Positions 34,920 to 42,868 of a stretch of 64,000 nucleotides of DNA are shown one piece after another. Source of the DNA: Spirochaetota bacterium (GTDB lineage: Bacteria > Spirochaetota > UBA4802 > JAFGJZ01); contig JAFGRW010000115.1 of the NCBI GenBank assembly GCA_016934935.1, forward strand, positions 62,001 to 126,000. The letters run 5' to 3'. The notes beneath the pieces are model-generated. The model was not told where the DNA came from and searched no databases. It saw nothing but the letters and a program-made list of their open reading frames with translations. Position 1 is the stretch's first letter. Each line of letters begins with the position of its first letter. The translations under genes and the position numbers were made by a program.

Positions 34920-35681
34920 TTACCAGTTATCCTTAATATCAGGATCTCCTGTAAACTCTGAAAGATCTGTAACTATACGAAAGTTATCCATATAAAAGTA
35001 AAAAGTTCCAGGTACCTCAAATTTATCACTTTCAACAAAGAAAGATACAAAATGAAGATTTTTATCCATCATGGCGTACTTGGCAGATTGCGGAAGCCAT
35101 CCAGGTACAATTACACTCATCTCTTTCCAGCCCCAGAAATCAAGACGTCCGACTTTTATCTTATGAATCTTGCCACGGTAGTCCCGAAGCTTGATATAAA
35201 GTGTATGTCTAAACTTACGGCCTAAAACCCAGACCCGTACTTCTTTTGCTTTTCCACGGACAATATATTCGTTCGGCGGAAAAACTTCAACGCGGTCAAA
35301 ACCTCTATCCGCAAAATATGTTTTCGCACCTAACACATACTCATCTTTATGCGTAACACCGTTTTCATCGGTAAGCTCGATCTTAACATCTTCAACTGTA
35401 CCGTCTTCATTAACTTTATTAGGTTTTCCCGGCATTTTACGAATCTTTGTATCTCCAAGGGGACAGGTCGAAACAGCACGCCAATCCTCTGAGTCTTCAA
35501 AGTCATTCATCCAATCAACAACAAGGCCGTCGAGTTTTTTACGTTCACCGCCCCGCGCTGCCGGTGCAGCATCATCGCCTGCCGCATCCTGTGCAATCAG
35601 GCCTATATTAAAATCCCCGGCAAGGACGAACAAAAAACCTGCGAGGATAGTTACCAATAAAGTCTTTACCTCCCTTTTCAT
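34920..35681 (-). CDS. flaA: Flagellar filament sheath protein FlaA (FlaA2-type)
   Basis: Second FlaA paralogue, 253 residues, upstream in the operon. Signal peptide (TLLVTILAGFLFVLAGDF) with cleavage near IAQ. Shared landmarks with the downstream copy: KEVRVWVLGRKFRHTLYIKL, GWKEMSVIVPGWLPQ and FVSFFVESDKFEVPGTFYFY. The order flaA2-flaA1 matches Leptospira, where both proteins are needed for filament coiling and virulence-related motility. An AAGGAG ribosome-binding site precedes the ATG. Upstream sequence contains a GCCGATTA element around 35764-35771, close to a sigma-28 -10 consensus, but no convincing -35 was found. Confidence 0.92.
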   Translation of the reverse strand: MKREVKTLLVTILAGFLFVLAGDFNIGLIAQDAAGDDAAPAARGGERKKLDGLVVDWMNDFEDSEDWRAVSTCPLGDTKIRKMPGKPNKVNEDGTVEDVKIELTDENGVTHKDEYVLGAKTYFADRGFDRVEVFPPNEYIVRGKAKEVRVWVLGRKFRHTLYIKLRDYRGKIHKIKVGRLDFWGWKEMSVIVPGWLPQSAKYAMMDKNLHFVSFFVESDKFEVPGTFYFYMDNFRIVTDLSEFTGDPDIKDNW

Positions 35682-36114
35682 CCTATCAACTCCTTTGACA
35701 ATATGATTTAAACTGATATAAATTCAGAAGACAACAGTACATCAATATAGTTATCTTTGTTCATAATCGGCATATTAATACGAAAAATAAACTCAAAACA
35801 CTGTTTTATATAGTTTGATACAAAAAAAATGACGGGAGTAGAGTTAAAACATAATACATCCAAACCCGGCAAAAATTAAGAACATATAAATCAATGCCAT
35901 ATTAAGACTGCCGCATGAACAAAAAAGCTTTAGTTTAAAATATATATGTGATACGCGCAATGTCAAGTATTAATCCCGATCGGACGGTATATCATTAACT
36001 TATATTAGCACAAGGAGCGGTATGCACCAACAAAAGCAATAATACGACATAATTACAAAACAAAACAGAGAGACACCTGGCCTCTCTGTTATCACTAAAG
36101 AAAATGGTTGGTTA
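35682..36114. other. Intergenic region upstream of flaA2 with a convergent terminator
   Basis: About 430 bases. The part next to flaA2 should hold its promoter (only a weak sigma-28-like -10, GCCGATTA, was seen). The far end carries the terminator of the membrane-protein gene at 36115. An 8-bp palindrome CCGATCGG lies near 35977. No open frame. Confidence 0.4.
36055..36090 (-). terminator. Rho-independent terminator of the membrane-protein gene
   Basis: Minus strand AACAGAGAG, nine-base loop, CTCTCTGTT, followed by TTGTTTTG; 24 bases past the stop at 36115. Confidence 0.8.
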
Positions 36115-36714
36115 TTAAGCGTCTTTAGCAAGTGTTCCGTAAAGTTCACCCATAAATCCAAGACCGATACTAGTTGCAAAAAGCATACATGCTACCATCA
36201 CCAAGCCACCAAGAGCCGCGCTGATTTTGCTGAATATTGTAACAAGAATTCCTACAACAATCCATACAACAACCTGCAATACGATCATGCCGAAAAAAAT
36301 TGTCCATTTTTTTCCATAAGTAATATTGTTACTCTTCTTGATTGCATCCAAAGGAGTATACTCTTTATCGGCAACAAGAATCAGAGCAAGCATCCAAGCT
36401 ATCATGATAACATAACCAGGTATGATCATAAATATAAAACCTGCTAAAACGCCCATATAAACAAGTCCCATAGTTAAAAAGATCTCACCCATGTTTTTTC
36501 GATATTTAGCATCAAATATTTCTGTAAAAGAAATCTCTTCGTCCCTGGCCATTTTAGCCGGAATGCCAAACCATAAACCGATAGTTGTACCAACATTCAA
36601 ATAGGGAACCAAAAAAGTTATAAAATACAATAAAACATTCACTACAAGTGGACCAACATACTTGATCCCTTTCTTAATACTGTTTTGAACCAAAGAACCT
36701 ACAGTTAATTCCAT
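36115..36714 (-). CDS. Integral membrane protein, unassigned family
   Basis: 199 residues with four or five hydrophobic helices (such as LVVNVLLYFITFLVPYLNV and IIPGYVIMIAWMLALILVA) and a central motif DAIKKSNNITYGKKW reminiscent of DUF4013 or glycerophosphodiester phosphodiesterase membrane domains (L...AL..S...T.G..W). No catalytic motif is seen. The gene stands alone between the flaA operon and lexA, all on the minus strand, with its own terminator. The start ATG follows AAGGAGAG. Function unknown. Confidence 0.7.
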   Translation of the reverse strand: MELTVGSLVQNSIKKGIKYVGPLVVNVLLYFITFLVPYLNVGTTIGLWFGIPAKMARDEEISFTEIFDAKYRKNMGEIFLTMGLVYMGVLAGFIFMIIPGYVIMIAWMLALILVADKEYTPLDAIKKSNNITYGKKWTIFFGMIVLQVVVWIVVGILVTIFSKISAALGGLVMVACMLFATSIGLGFMGELYGTLAKDA

Positions 36715-36908
36715 TGCGCTCTCTCCTTAATTTTTATTTGTTATAAAATAACAGGGATAAATTTAAAAGTAAAGTTTTTTTCAATATAATTCGGGTAATT
36801 AGCGGTAATTTTTTGTCCATGAAGAGTAGCATTTAAATTTGAAATTAAACAGAACAAAGCATCTTAATTATCACACCAAAAAAATTCATCATATAACTAC
36901 AATATTAC

Positions 36909-37526
36909 TTAACCCTTGCGATATATTCTAAACAATCCCGCCAACTTTCCCAATATAACCAGTTCTTTAGGAACTATCGGCTCATAGTTTTCATTTGCCG
37001 GCAAAAGCCTGATAGTACCATCTTTTTTACTAAAGGTTTTTAAAGTTGCTTCATCCCCGATCAGAGCGGCAATAATTTCACCATTAATAGCAGTCTCCTG
37101 TTTACGGATAACTGCAATATCTCCATCAAAAATACCCTCATCTATCATACTGTCTCCCCGCACACGAAGCCCAAAAAACTGCCCTGAACTGAAAGCGGGA
37201 CCTGGTAAACTAAGATAATCTTCTATATTCTCTTCTGCCAAAAGCGGAGCACCCGCTGCTATTGTACCCAAAAGAGGTATTCGTATTGTATTATCATCAT
37301 ACTGAAGCTCACATTCAGTGAGCAACTCGATAGCTCTGGATTTATTTTGTGTACAACGAAGATATCCTTTTTTCTCTATAGCTTTCAAATGATCATAAGC
37401 ACCCTTAACTGAGATTTCAAAGCGATTACCAATTTCCCTGATAGTCGGAGGAAAGCCAGAACCCGAAATAATTTCTTTAATAAAATCAAAGATCTCTCTT
37501 TGACGATCCGTAAGGTCTTTACTCAT
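36909..37526 (-). CDS. lexA: LexA repressor
   Basis: SOS repressor with self-cleaving activity, 205 residues. The N-terminal winged helix-turn-helix has TDRQREIFDFIKEIISGSG, FPPTIREIGNRF and GAYDHLKAIEKKGY. The cleavage site Ala91-Gly92 (TIAAGAP), catalytic Ser126 (RGDSMID) and Lys163 (DEATLKTF) are all present, so it should be RecA-sensitive. The start has AGGAGG. A good promoter lies 25-53 bases upstream, and a 13-base TTTGCTATACGTA element overlaps its -10, with a similar site near the divergent J-domain gene, consistent with autoregulation. Confidence 0.95.
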   Translation of the reverse strand: MSKDLTDRQREIFDFIKEIISGSGFPPTIREIGNRFEISVKGAYDHLKAIEKKGYLRCTQNKSRAIELLTECELQYDDNTIRIPLLGTIAAGAPLLAEENIEDYLSLPGPAFSSGQFFGLRVRGDSMIDEGIFDGDIAVIRKQETAINGEIIAALIGDEATLKTFSKKDGTIRLLPANENYEPIVPKELVILGKLAGLFRIYRKG

Positions 37527-37550
37527 AAATCCTCCTTTTTACACTACATA

Positions 37551-37579
37551 CGTATAGCAAACATGAGTATAGATGTCAA
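37551..37579 (-). promoter_or_regulatory. Predicted lexA promoter with overlapping operator-like site
   Basis: Minus strand TTGACA (37579-37574), a 17-base spacer, TATACG (37556-37551). Spanning the -10, TTTGCTATACGTA (37561-37549) matches 10 of 13 positions of the site at 37704-37716. Binding there would block the promoter, the layout expected of a LexA operator. Confidence 0.6.
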
Positions 37580-37703
37580 GCAAAAAGAGAATATAAGCGA
37601 TGTGTCATTATGATGGCATGGAATTTTAAATTTTTTTGTCTATAAACGCTTGATTCGCTAACTAAATTTAGCACATACACACGAAATCTTACTAGTGGCC
37701 ATA

Positions 37704-37736
37704 TTTGCTTTACAAATAGTTTTTGTTTATACAAAA
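37704..37736 (+). promoter_or_regulatory. Two TTTG/CAAA inverted repeats upstream of the J-domain gene
   Basis: TTTG-CTTTA-CAAA (37704-37716) has exactly the TTTG-N5-CAAA form described for the Leptospira SOS box. A second palindrome, TTTTG-TTTATA-CAAAA (37721-37736), follows with a 6-base spacer. They lie 45-77 bases before the J-domain start. AT-rich DNA makes chance matches likely, but the similarity of the first to the lexA promoter site supports regulation. Confidence 0.45.
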
Positions 37737-37780
37737 TGTCTTATATTTGCTCATTTATATATTTTAATTCCGGAGAAAAA

Positions 37781-38605
37781 ATGGTTAAAAACATTTCTGA
37801 AGCATACACTCTTCTCCAGATAAAGCCCGGTGCAACAAATGACGAAATAGCAAAAGCATTTAAAAAAATGGCGATGCTTTATCATCCCGATAAAAATCGC
37901 GACAAGCCTGAGTGGGCCAATAGCAAAATGGCGGCTATTAACAGCGCTTACAATTTTATACTCGGATCACGTTTTGCAACTTCTGAAGAATCTGTAAAGA
38001 AAGAGCCCCCTCCTAAAACAAAACCCACAGATTATTTCGCGCAAAAAATACTACGGGAACAGTTAATCAAATCCTTTGTAAAAGTAAGAGAGGGTACCAA
38101 AGAACACTTATACCGCTACTACCAATTTCAACTGTACAATATTGCACGTCGCGATAATGTTATGAATAGATCAACTTTTAAGGACATAGTTAACCGTATA
38201 AAAAAGTCTTATCATACTGTTCAATCTCTGAGTAACAATACTAAAGACGAGGAACTCATTTCACATTTTAACGTGTTCAACAGAATGATCTTTAACTTTT
38301 ACAAAGCGTCGGAATGCCTTAATATTCTTGATTCTTATAAAAATGTACTCGAAGTTGAAGCATACAACCAGTATCATATAGGTGATAAATATCTGCATGC
38401 GGCCGAAATTGAAGTTTTTTATAACCGTCACAACAGGGGCAAATTCTTTCAAGGTGAATGTGTAGAGAACGCAATGAACGCTAAATTGATTTTTTTACAA
38501 ACTCTCAGAGCCTTTCCAAAATCAACATGGGCAGTCGAAACAGAAATCAAGCTGGAATTTACAGAATCTCTTTTAGCATACATAAATCTTTTTTTTAACG
38601 AATAG
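37781..38605 (+). CDS. J-domain protein with unknown C-terminal domain
   Basis: A 274-residue cytosolic co-chaperone-like protein. The start at 37781 follows CGGAG; the ATG at 37736 has no such site. Residues about 3-62 are a J domain (AYTLLQIKPGATNDEIAKAF, then HPDKNRD), which stimulates DnaK ATPase. The remaining 200 residues are helical, not Gly/Phe-rich and without zinc fingers, so this is not DnaJ itself; I do not recognise the domain. It is divergent from lexA, with operator-like sites between, which raises the possibility of DNA-damage control. It ends at a strong bidirectional terminator. Confidence 0.85.
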   Translation: MVKNISEAYTLLQIKPGATNDEIAKAFKKMAMLYHPDKNRDKPEWANSKMAAINSAYNFILGSRFATSEESVKKEPPPKTKPTDYFAQKILREQLIKSFVKVREGTKEHLYRYYQFQLYNIARRDNVMNRSTFKDIVNRIKKSYHTVQSLSNNTKDEELISHFNVFNRMIFNFYKASECLNILDSYKNVLEVEAYNQYHIGDKYLHAAEIEVFYNRHNRGKFFQGECVENAMNAKLIFLQTLRAFPKSTWAVETEIKLEFTESLLAYINLFFNE

Positions 38606-38660
38606 TCTATAACACAGAAAAATTATTTGAAACCATAATCAACGACTCTCTGTAATTAAA

Positions 38661-38704
38661 AAGATAAATAAAAAAGGAGCCAAAGCTCCTTTTTTATTTA
38701 TCTT
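38661..38704. terminator. 20-bp perfect bidirectional terminator
   Basis: Perfect inverted repeat with arms at 38661-38680 and 38685-38704 and loop CAAA. The core is AAAAAAGGAGC/GCTCCTTTTTT, giving T-runs on both strands. It separates the J-domain gene (plus) from the convergent lipoprotein gene (minus). Confidence 0.93.
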
Positions 38705-38722
38705 TTACAGTTTAGCTGTTAT

Positions 38723-40807
38723 TTACTCAACACACCACTCGACTCTGTCTTTCTTGTCAACATCTTCATTCCAGTACTCATCATCCCAATCTATTTCCCA
38801 TCTCTGCTGAATGTCCCAAAGATGGCTCCAGCATCGATAATATTCAAGAGTCTCATTTGTACTGCCTGAATCCTGTTTTCCATAAGCACCATAGTTCCTG
38901 GTCACCGTCTCTTTAGTAACAACACCGGAAGACTCTTCATAAACGATACGGTAGTTTAAATTTGCAATATCTTCCGTACGGTTAAAACAGTTGTGTTCGG
39001 TTAAAACGTCTCCACTAAAGGTCTTGTTAAATATATATTTGATGCTGTTATCCGAAATGGTATCCCACTGCCCATCCGATCCGGGAGTATCGTACTCTGT
39101 CTCTTTAATAAAACGGTTCTGGTCATCCAACTCAATAAAAGAGTAAGCGCAAATTATATAATCTTCATCGGTAAAATCAGGATTAGCATCCGCAATCATA
39201 AGCTCACCATACACTTTTCCATTACCGGCTGCTGTTCCACCACCAAGCTCACCCGAAACATCTATTGTACCGGTCAGTTCTTTGTCAATAGTTCCGTTAA
39301 TAATAACATCACCATCGTTATAGCTGTTAAACTCGAATACAATATTGATAGTATTATCATAGGTAGCGACAAGAATCTTGGCATTTCCACCCAATTTTCC
39401 ATTAAGGATTACCGATGCTTTTTTTAATTCAACATTCTTAATGATATCCTTAACTTTCTCTGTCATATTCTCGATAAATTCCTGTTCGTCTTCACCCATG
39501 TCAACTATATCTTCAATTGGATCACCTTCATGGTCGAACTTTCCGCCAGCATAGATAAAATATCCACCATCAACAACGTTAGCCGTTACCTCAAAATCAA
39601 ACTTGAAGCTTTTATAAGCAACCGCAGGTCTCTGATACCTTGTCATGGACGCTGTTAAATCACCGTTATAAACAAATTCCTCGTATATTGCACGCGCTTC
39701 ATCTTTATCAAAATAGTCAATTCGTTTAATTGCGCCGTTATCCTCATACTCAAACTCTCGCCAAAAGCGCAACTTCTCTTTATCGGAAGCCTTGTATTTG
39801 GTCTCGCTAACCAGTTTGCCCTGGTCATAAGCATAGACATAATGAGCTCTCTCTTTCTTGGCCGCATTGTCCCAGTAATATGTGGAGCTTTTTAAAGTTC
39901 CATCCTCATTGTAACTGTTCTTGGTCAAACCGAAATTTGTGTCAGTTCCGTAACCCAAATACTTGATCTTCTTATCGGGTTTTCCGTCACTATTGTTTTC
40001 ATAGAGATAATAATATTCTTGATTGTCTTCCAGCTGATACACCAGGGTATTTCCGGCTCCATCAGTAAAATCAACAGGTTTTCGACCATCATAGGTATAC
40101 GTATATGGTCCATCGACATACTCATTAGTCTCGACAAGCTGCATTTTATCATCAAATTTTTCAGTATAATCGCTACCAAAACTATAATCGTTTCCACTTA
40201 TCGAAACATCGTAGGTTTTATCTATCTCGTCATCACTGGTAAACCACTTTTCGTCTTCACCGGGATCATTATATACAACACACTCTTTAAGAGTATCCTG
40301 ATCATAATTGTACAGTTTGTAATAATCAATTTTATCATCATATGTAAACCATTGATTATCAGATCCCTTTTCTGAGGCAAAAACTTCAAGTTTACGTTTG
40401 TTATTACAATCGTTGGAAGAATTTACATAAGATTTTACAGTATAGTCAGAATTATAAAAAATCTTTCTTTTTCCTCCAAAGCGGGGAAGTGAAAAATCTA
40501 CTGTAATAGAATCCCGTTTCCCTTTTTTATACGCGTACGCCCTGATATGGGTAAAAAAATCGATCGTAAGTTCAGTACCTTCGATAGCAGTATTGCTGTC
40601 TTTCGGATCAGATCCGTCAAGAGTGTACTTAATTGTTGCACCCTTTGTATCCGAAGAAAGTACAACGTCATAATTTGTGTTCCTGTAAAGGGTAAAATTA
40701 GGCGCGTCAACCTTATCTGTTAGCTCGTCATCAAAACAACTATCACAACCGGCAAGCATACCAAAGCCCAATATGGCAATTAGAAAATATTTAACTATTC
40801 TGGTCAT
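38723..40807 (-). CDS. Large lipoprotein with CHB_HEX-type domain and YD-like repeats
   Basis: A 694-residue lipoprotein; signal peptide ends in MLAGC. Residues about 30-105 match the chitobiase/beta-hexosaminidase C-terminal domain (KGATIKYTLDGSDPKDSNT, ELTIDFFTHIRAYAYKKGK), usually a carbohydrate- or wall-associated module. The next region repeats G-x-D-x-x-W-F-T-x-D-D-x-I-D (SDNQWFTYDDKIDYY and DEKWFTSDDEIDKTY), and later SDGQWDTISDN, a Ca-binding-like signature common in large bacterial surface proteins. The middle holds YD/RHS-like strands (YNEDGTLKSSTYYW, YAYDQGKLVSETKY). It is related in style to the lipoprotein at 60482. A GGAGGGG site precedes the ATG. Function unknown; surface exposure inferred. 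Confidence 0.75.
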   Translation of the reverse strand: MTRIVKYFLIAILGFGMLAGCDSCFDDELTDKVDAPNFTLYRNTNYDVVLSSDTKGATIKYTLDGSDPKDSNTAIEGTELTIDFFTHIRAYAYKKGKRDSITVDFSLPRFGGKRKIFYNSDYTVKSYVNSSNDCNNKRKLEVFASEKGSDNQWFTYDDKIDYYKLYNYDQDTLKECVVYNDPGEDEKWFTSDDEIDKTYDVSISGNDYSFGSDYTEKFDDKMQLVETNEYVDGPYTYTYDGRKPVDFTDGAGNTLVYQLEDNQEYYYLYENNSDGKPDKKIKYLGYGTDTNFGLTKNSYNEDGTLKSSTYYWDNAAKKERAHYVYAYDQGKLVSETKYKASDKEKLRFWREFEYEDNGAIKRIDYFDKDEARAIYEEFVYNGDLTASMTRYQRPAVAYKSFKFDFEVTANVVDGGYFIYAGGKFDHEGDPIEDIVDMGEDEQEFIENMTEKVKDIIKNVELKKASVILNGKLGGNAKILVATYDNTINIVFEFNSYNDGDVIINGTIDKELTGTIDVSGELGGGTAAGNGKVYGELMIADANPDFTDEDYIICAYSFIELDDQNRFIKETEYDTPGSDGQWDTISDNSIKYIFNKTFSGDVLTEHNCFNRTEDIANLNYRIVYEESSGVVTKETVTRNYGAYGKQDSGSTNETLEYYRCWSHLWDIQQRWEIDWDDEYWNEDVDKKDRVEWCVE

Positions 40808-41296
40808 AACCCCTCCAAACCATTAGAAGTCACAAGAACTTCTGTTTTATTATTAAATCTGAATAATCGGCAAGAGAACTCAATGAAAACCTCAACTAAA
40901 TACAGCACTATCTTGGAACTTACGAGAAATTTCTATCAAAACAGAACAAAAGCGCGTGACCGTTTTAAAAATCGAAATTTATCAAAGTTCCTTTGCGGCA
41001 AAAAACATAGAAGATTGGAAAAAACTTACAAAACCTTTGGTTCTTTAAACAGAAAGTTTATTCGTATAATATGAAACCACTTATTTGTAATACAGATAAA
41101 CTTATTAAACATGTTTTAATAATACAAGTTCTCGACCGTTTGTCAACTCAAAATAGATTAATATTCCATATTTAAGATAAAATACCAAGTCCGCCTGTGC
41201 GGACTATTGACATCTATTGATAACAAATCTTAATCAATACAACTCATGACAATAATAAAAAATCAGCCTACTTAACAACAAAAGACATACAGTACT
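40808..41296. other. Intergenic region with a hairpin; no convincing gene
   Basis: About 490 bases upstream of the large lipoprotein gene and downstream of the OmpA-type gene, both minus. It holds the hairpin at 41188-41205. A 63-codon basic open frame (40883-41074, plus) lacks a good ribosome-binding site and was not accepted. Confidence 0.4.
41188..41205 (-). terminator. Probable terminator hairpin of the envelope operon
   Basis: AGTCCGC, loop CTGT, GCGGACT; on the minus strand followed by TGGTATTTTATC. It lies 92 bases beyond the OmpA-type gene's stop codon. Confidence 0.5.
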
Positions 41297-42868
41297 CTAT
41301 TTACTCACCTTATCAATGAATGAAATCTCAACACGACGATTACGTTGTCGCCCCTCTTCGGTACTGTTTGTATCAATATTTTTTGAGGTGCCGTAACCAT
41401 TAGTCTTTATACGTTCACGAGGTATACCATTACGTTCAAGATACTTCGCAACAGATTCGGCTCGCTCAAGAGACAACCTGATATTAAAATCTTCCGTTCC
41501 CACATTGTCGGTATGACCGTCTATCACCACTATTTTATACGGGTTATCACGCATGTATTTTACAAGCTGTTCAAGAAATTTATATGAAGATGGGCGGATA
41601 TATGCGGAACCCGTATCAAATCTAAGATCATGTGCCACAAGTTTTCCAGTCTCAGGCATTTTTACCACAGGTTCTTTGATTTCTGGCTCTTTAACAGGTT
41701 CGTATTTAACAGCATCTTTCCATAATTTATTAGCTTTATAGATTGAAGTTCTGTCAGCATTCTTGTGTGTTACGAAAAACTGCGACTCTTTTATATCATA
41801 ATAGGGTGGAGCAACCTCGTTTCTGTAACTGTTTATAGAAACAACATTGCGATTTATTGCTATAGAAGGTGTTGAACCCAGATTCAACACACCTGAGTAA
41901 ATATCAAAACCGCCTAATCCCGGCCTTCCGTTTGAAGACACAAAGACCAGATCGCTCTCACCTGTAGCAAAGACAGACGCCTCGTCTGAAATTGTATTTG
42001 CCCCTTCTACAGATTTTGGTTTACTCCATCCTGTTCTTGTTTTTTTTGAATAGTATACATCAAGACCGGAGCTGCCCTTTCTGCTGCTAACAAACAAAAT
42101 TTCAGAAGATCCTTTAATAAAACATGGATACGAGTTAAGATCGCCTTCATTCAGCTCTTTACTTTCAGTCCAGTCTTTCCAACCTCTTTCAAAACTACTT
42201 TCTTTTATTACAGCCTTGCTTCCTTTACGAAAAGAGGCCAAAACTGATTTTCCGTTTGAACTTATAGAAATATTAATTATATTACCATAATCAGTATTTT
42301 TTGGCAGAATTAAGCGGCCAGCGGGTTTTGCATCAAATAAAGATCTAAGCATAACCGTCTTTAAACGCCGATTATAAGTTATTAGTGCCGTTTTTGATTT
42401 GTCCACACCTAATACTTCTTCCTCATCAGATACAATATCAAGTCCTAGAAGCTCTCCTTTTGTCTCCAGAGCTCTTTTGTACATTCGTCGCCGGTCATTT
42501 AATAGTTTTCTTTCCTCTTTACTATGCTTGTATTTATTGATATATTTTCTTAATGCATTATCAGCTTTATCATATTGCGATGATGAAGCAAGAGCAATTA
42601 TTCGACAATACTCTATCTCCTGATCACTGTTTTTCGCAAGGTGAATATCTGCTTCCTTTACTGCATCATCAAATTTTTCTATTGACATAAGAAAAAGAAT
42701 AAGGTTTTTACGGTGTTCAGGAACAGATGGTTCTTTTCTTATTTTTTTTCTTAAAATTTCTGTGTCAGCTTCGTAAGATTTTATATCATGGCCAGGAACT
42801 TCATATATCCCCGCCTCAAGCGGAAAAACCAGTAATAATAATAAAAGGCCTGTTATCCTTAAAAACAT
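41297..42868 (-). CDS. OmpA-family protein with PD40-type propeller repeats
   Basis: 523 residues, exported (signal MFLRITGLLLLLLVFPLEAG). An N-terminal TPR-like segment (about 35-120) is followed by a WD40/PD40-type propeller region (SNGKSVLASFRKG, SSEILFVSSRKGSSGLDVYY, ESDLVFVSSNGRPGLGGFDI) and a C-terminal OmpA peptidoglycan-binding domain (about 405-520: VVIDGHTDNVGTEDFNIRLS, RAESVAKYL, TNGYGTSKNI, QRNRRVEI). It should tie the outer membrane to the wall. Its start overlaps the end of the TonB-dependent receptor gene by ten bases; it is the last gene of the four-gene envelope operon. Confidence 0.88.
   Translation of the reverse strand: MFLRITGLLLLLLVFPLEAGIYEVPGHDIKSYEADTEILRKKIRKEPSVPEHRKNLILFLMSIEKFDDAVKEADIHLAKNSDQEIEYCRIIALASSSQYDKADNALRKYINKYKHSKEERKLLNDRRRMYKRALETKGELLGLDIVSDEEEVLGVDKSKTALITYNRRLKTVMLRSLFDAKPAGRLILPKNTDYGNIINISISSNGKSVLASFRKGSKAVIKESSFERGWKDWTESKELNEGDLNSYPCFIKGSSEILFVSSRKGSSGLDVYYSKKTRTGWSKPKSVEGANTISDEASVFATGESDLVFVSSNGRPGLGGFDIYSGVLNLGSTPSIAINRNVVSINSYRNEVAPPYYDIKESQFFVTHKNADRTSIYKANKLWKDAVKYEPVKEPEIKEPVVKMPETGKLVAHDLRFDTGSAYIRPSSYKFLEQLVKYMRDNPYKIVVIDGHTDNVGTEDFNIRLSLERAESVAKYLERNGIPRERIKTNGYGTSKNIDTNSTEEGRQRNRRVEISFIDKVSK

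Noticed and set aside
35764-35771. GCCGATTA as a sigma-28 -10 element upstream of flaA2
   Set aside because: No matching TAAA-type -35 at 15 bases, and the same octamer occurs upstream of the cyclase gene (near 21759) and the large lipoprotein gene (near 40866) without flagellar context.
40883-41074. 63-codon basic open frame on the plus strand
   Set aside because: No clear ribosome-binding site, very Lys/Arg/Asn-rich as expected of AT-rich noncoding DNA, and no similarity recognised.
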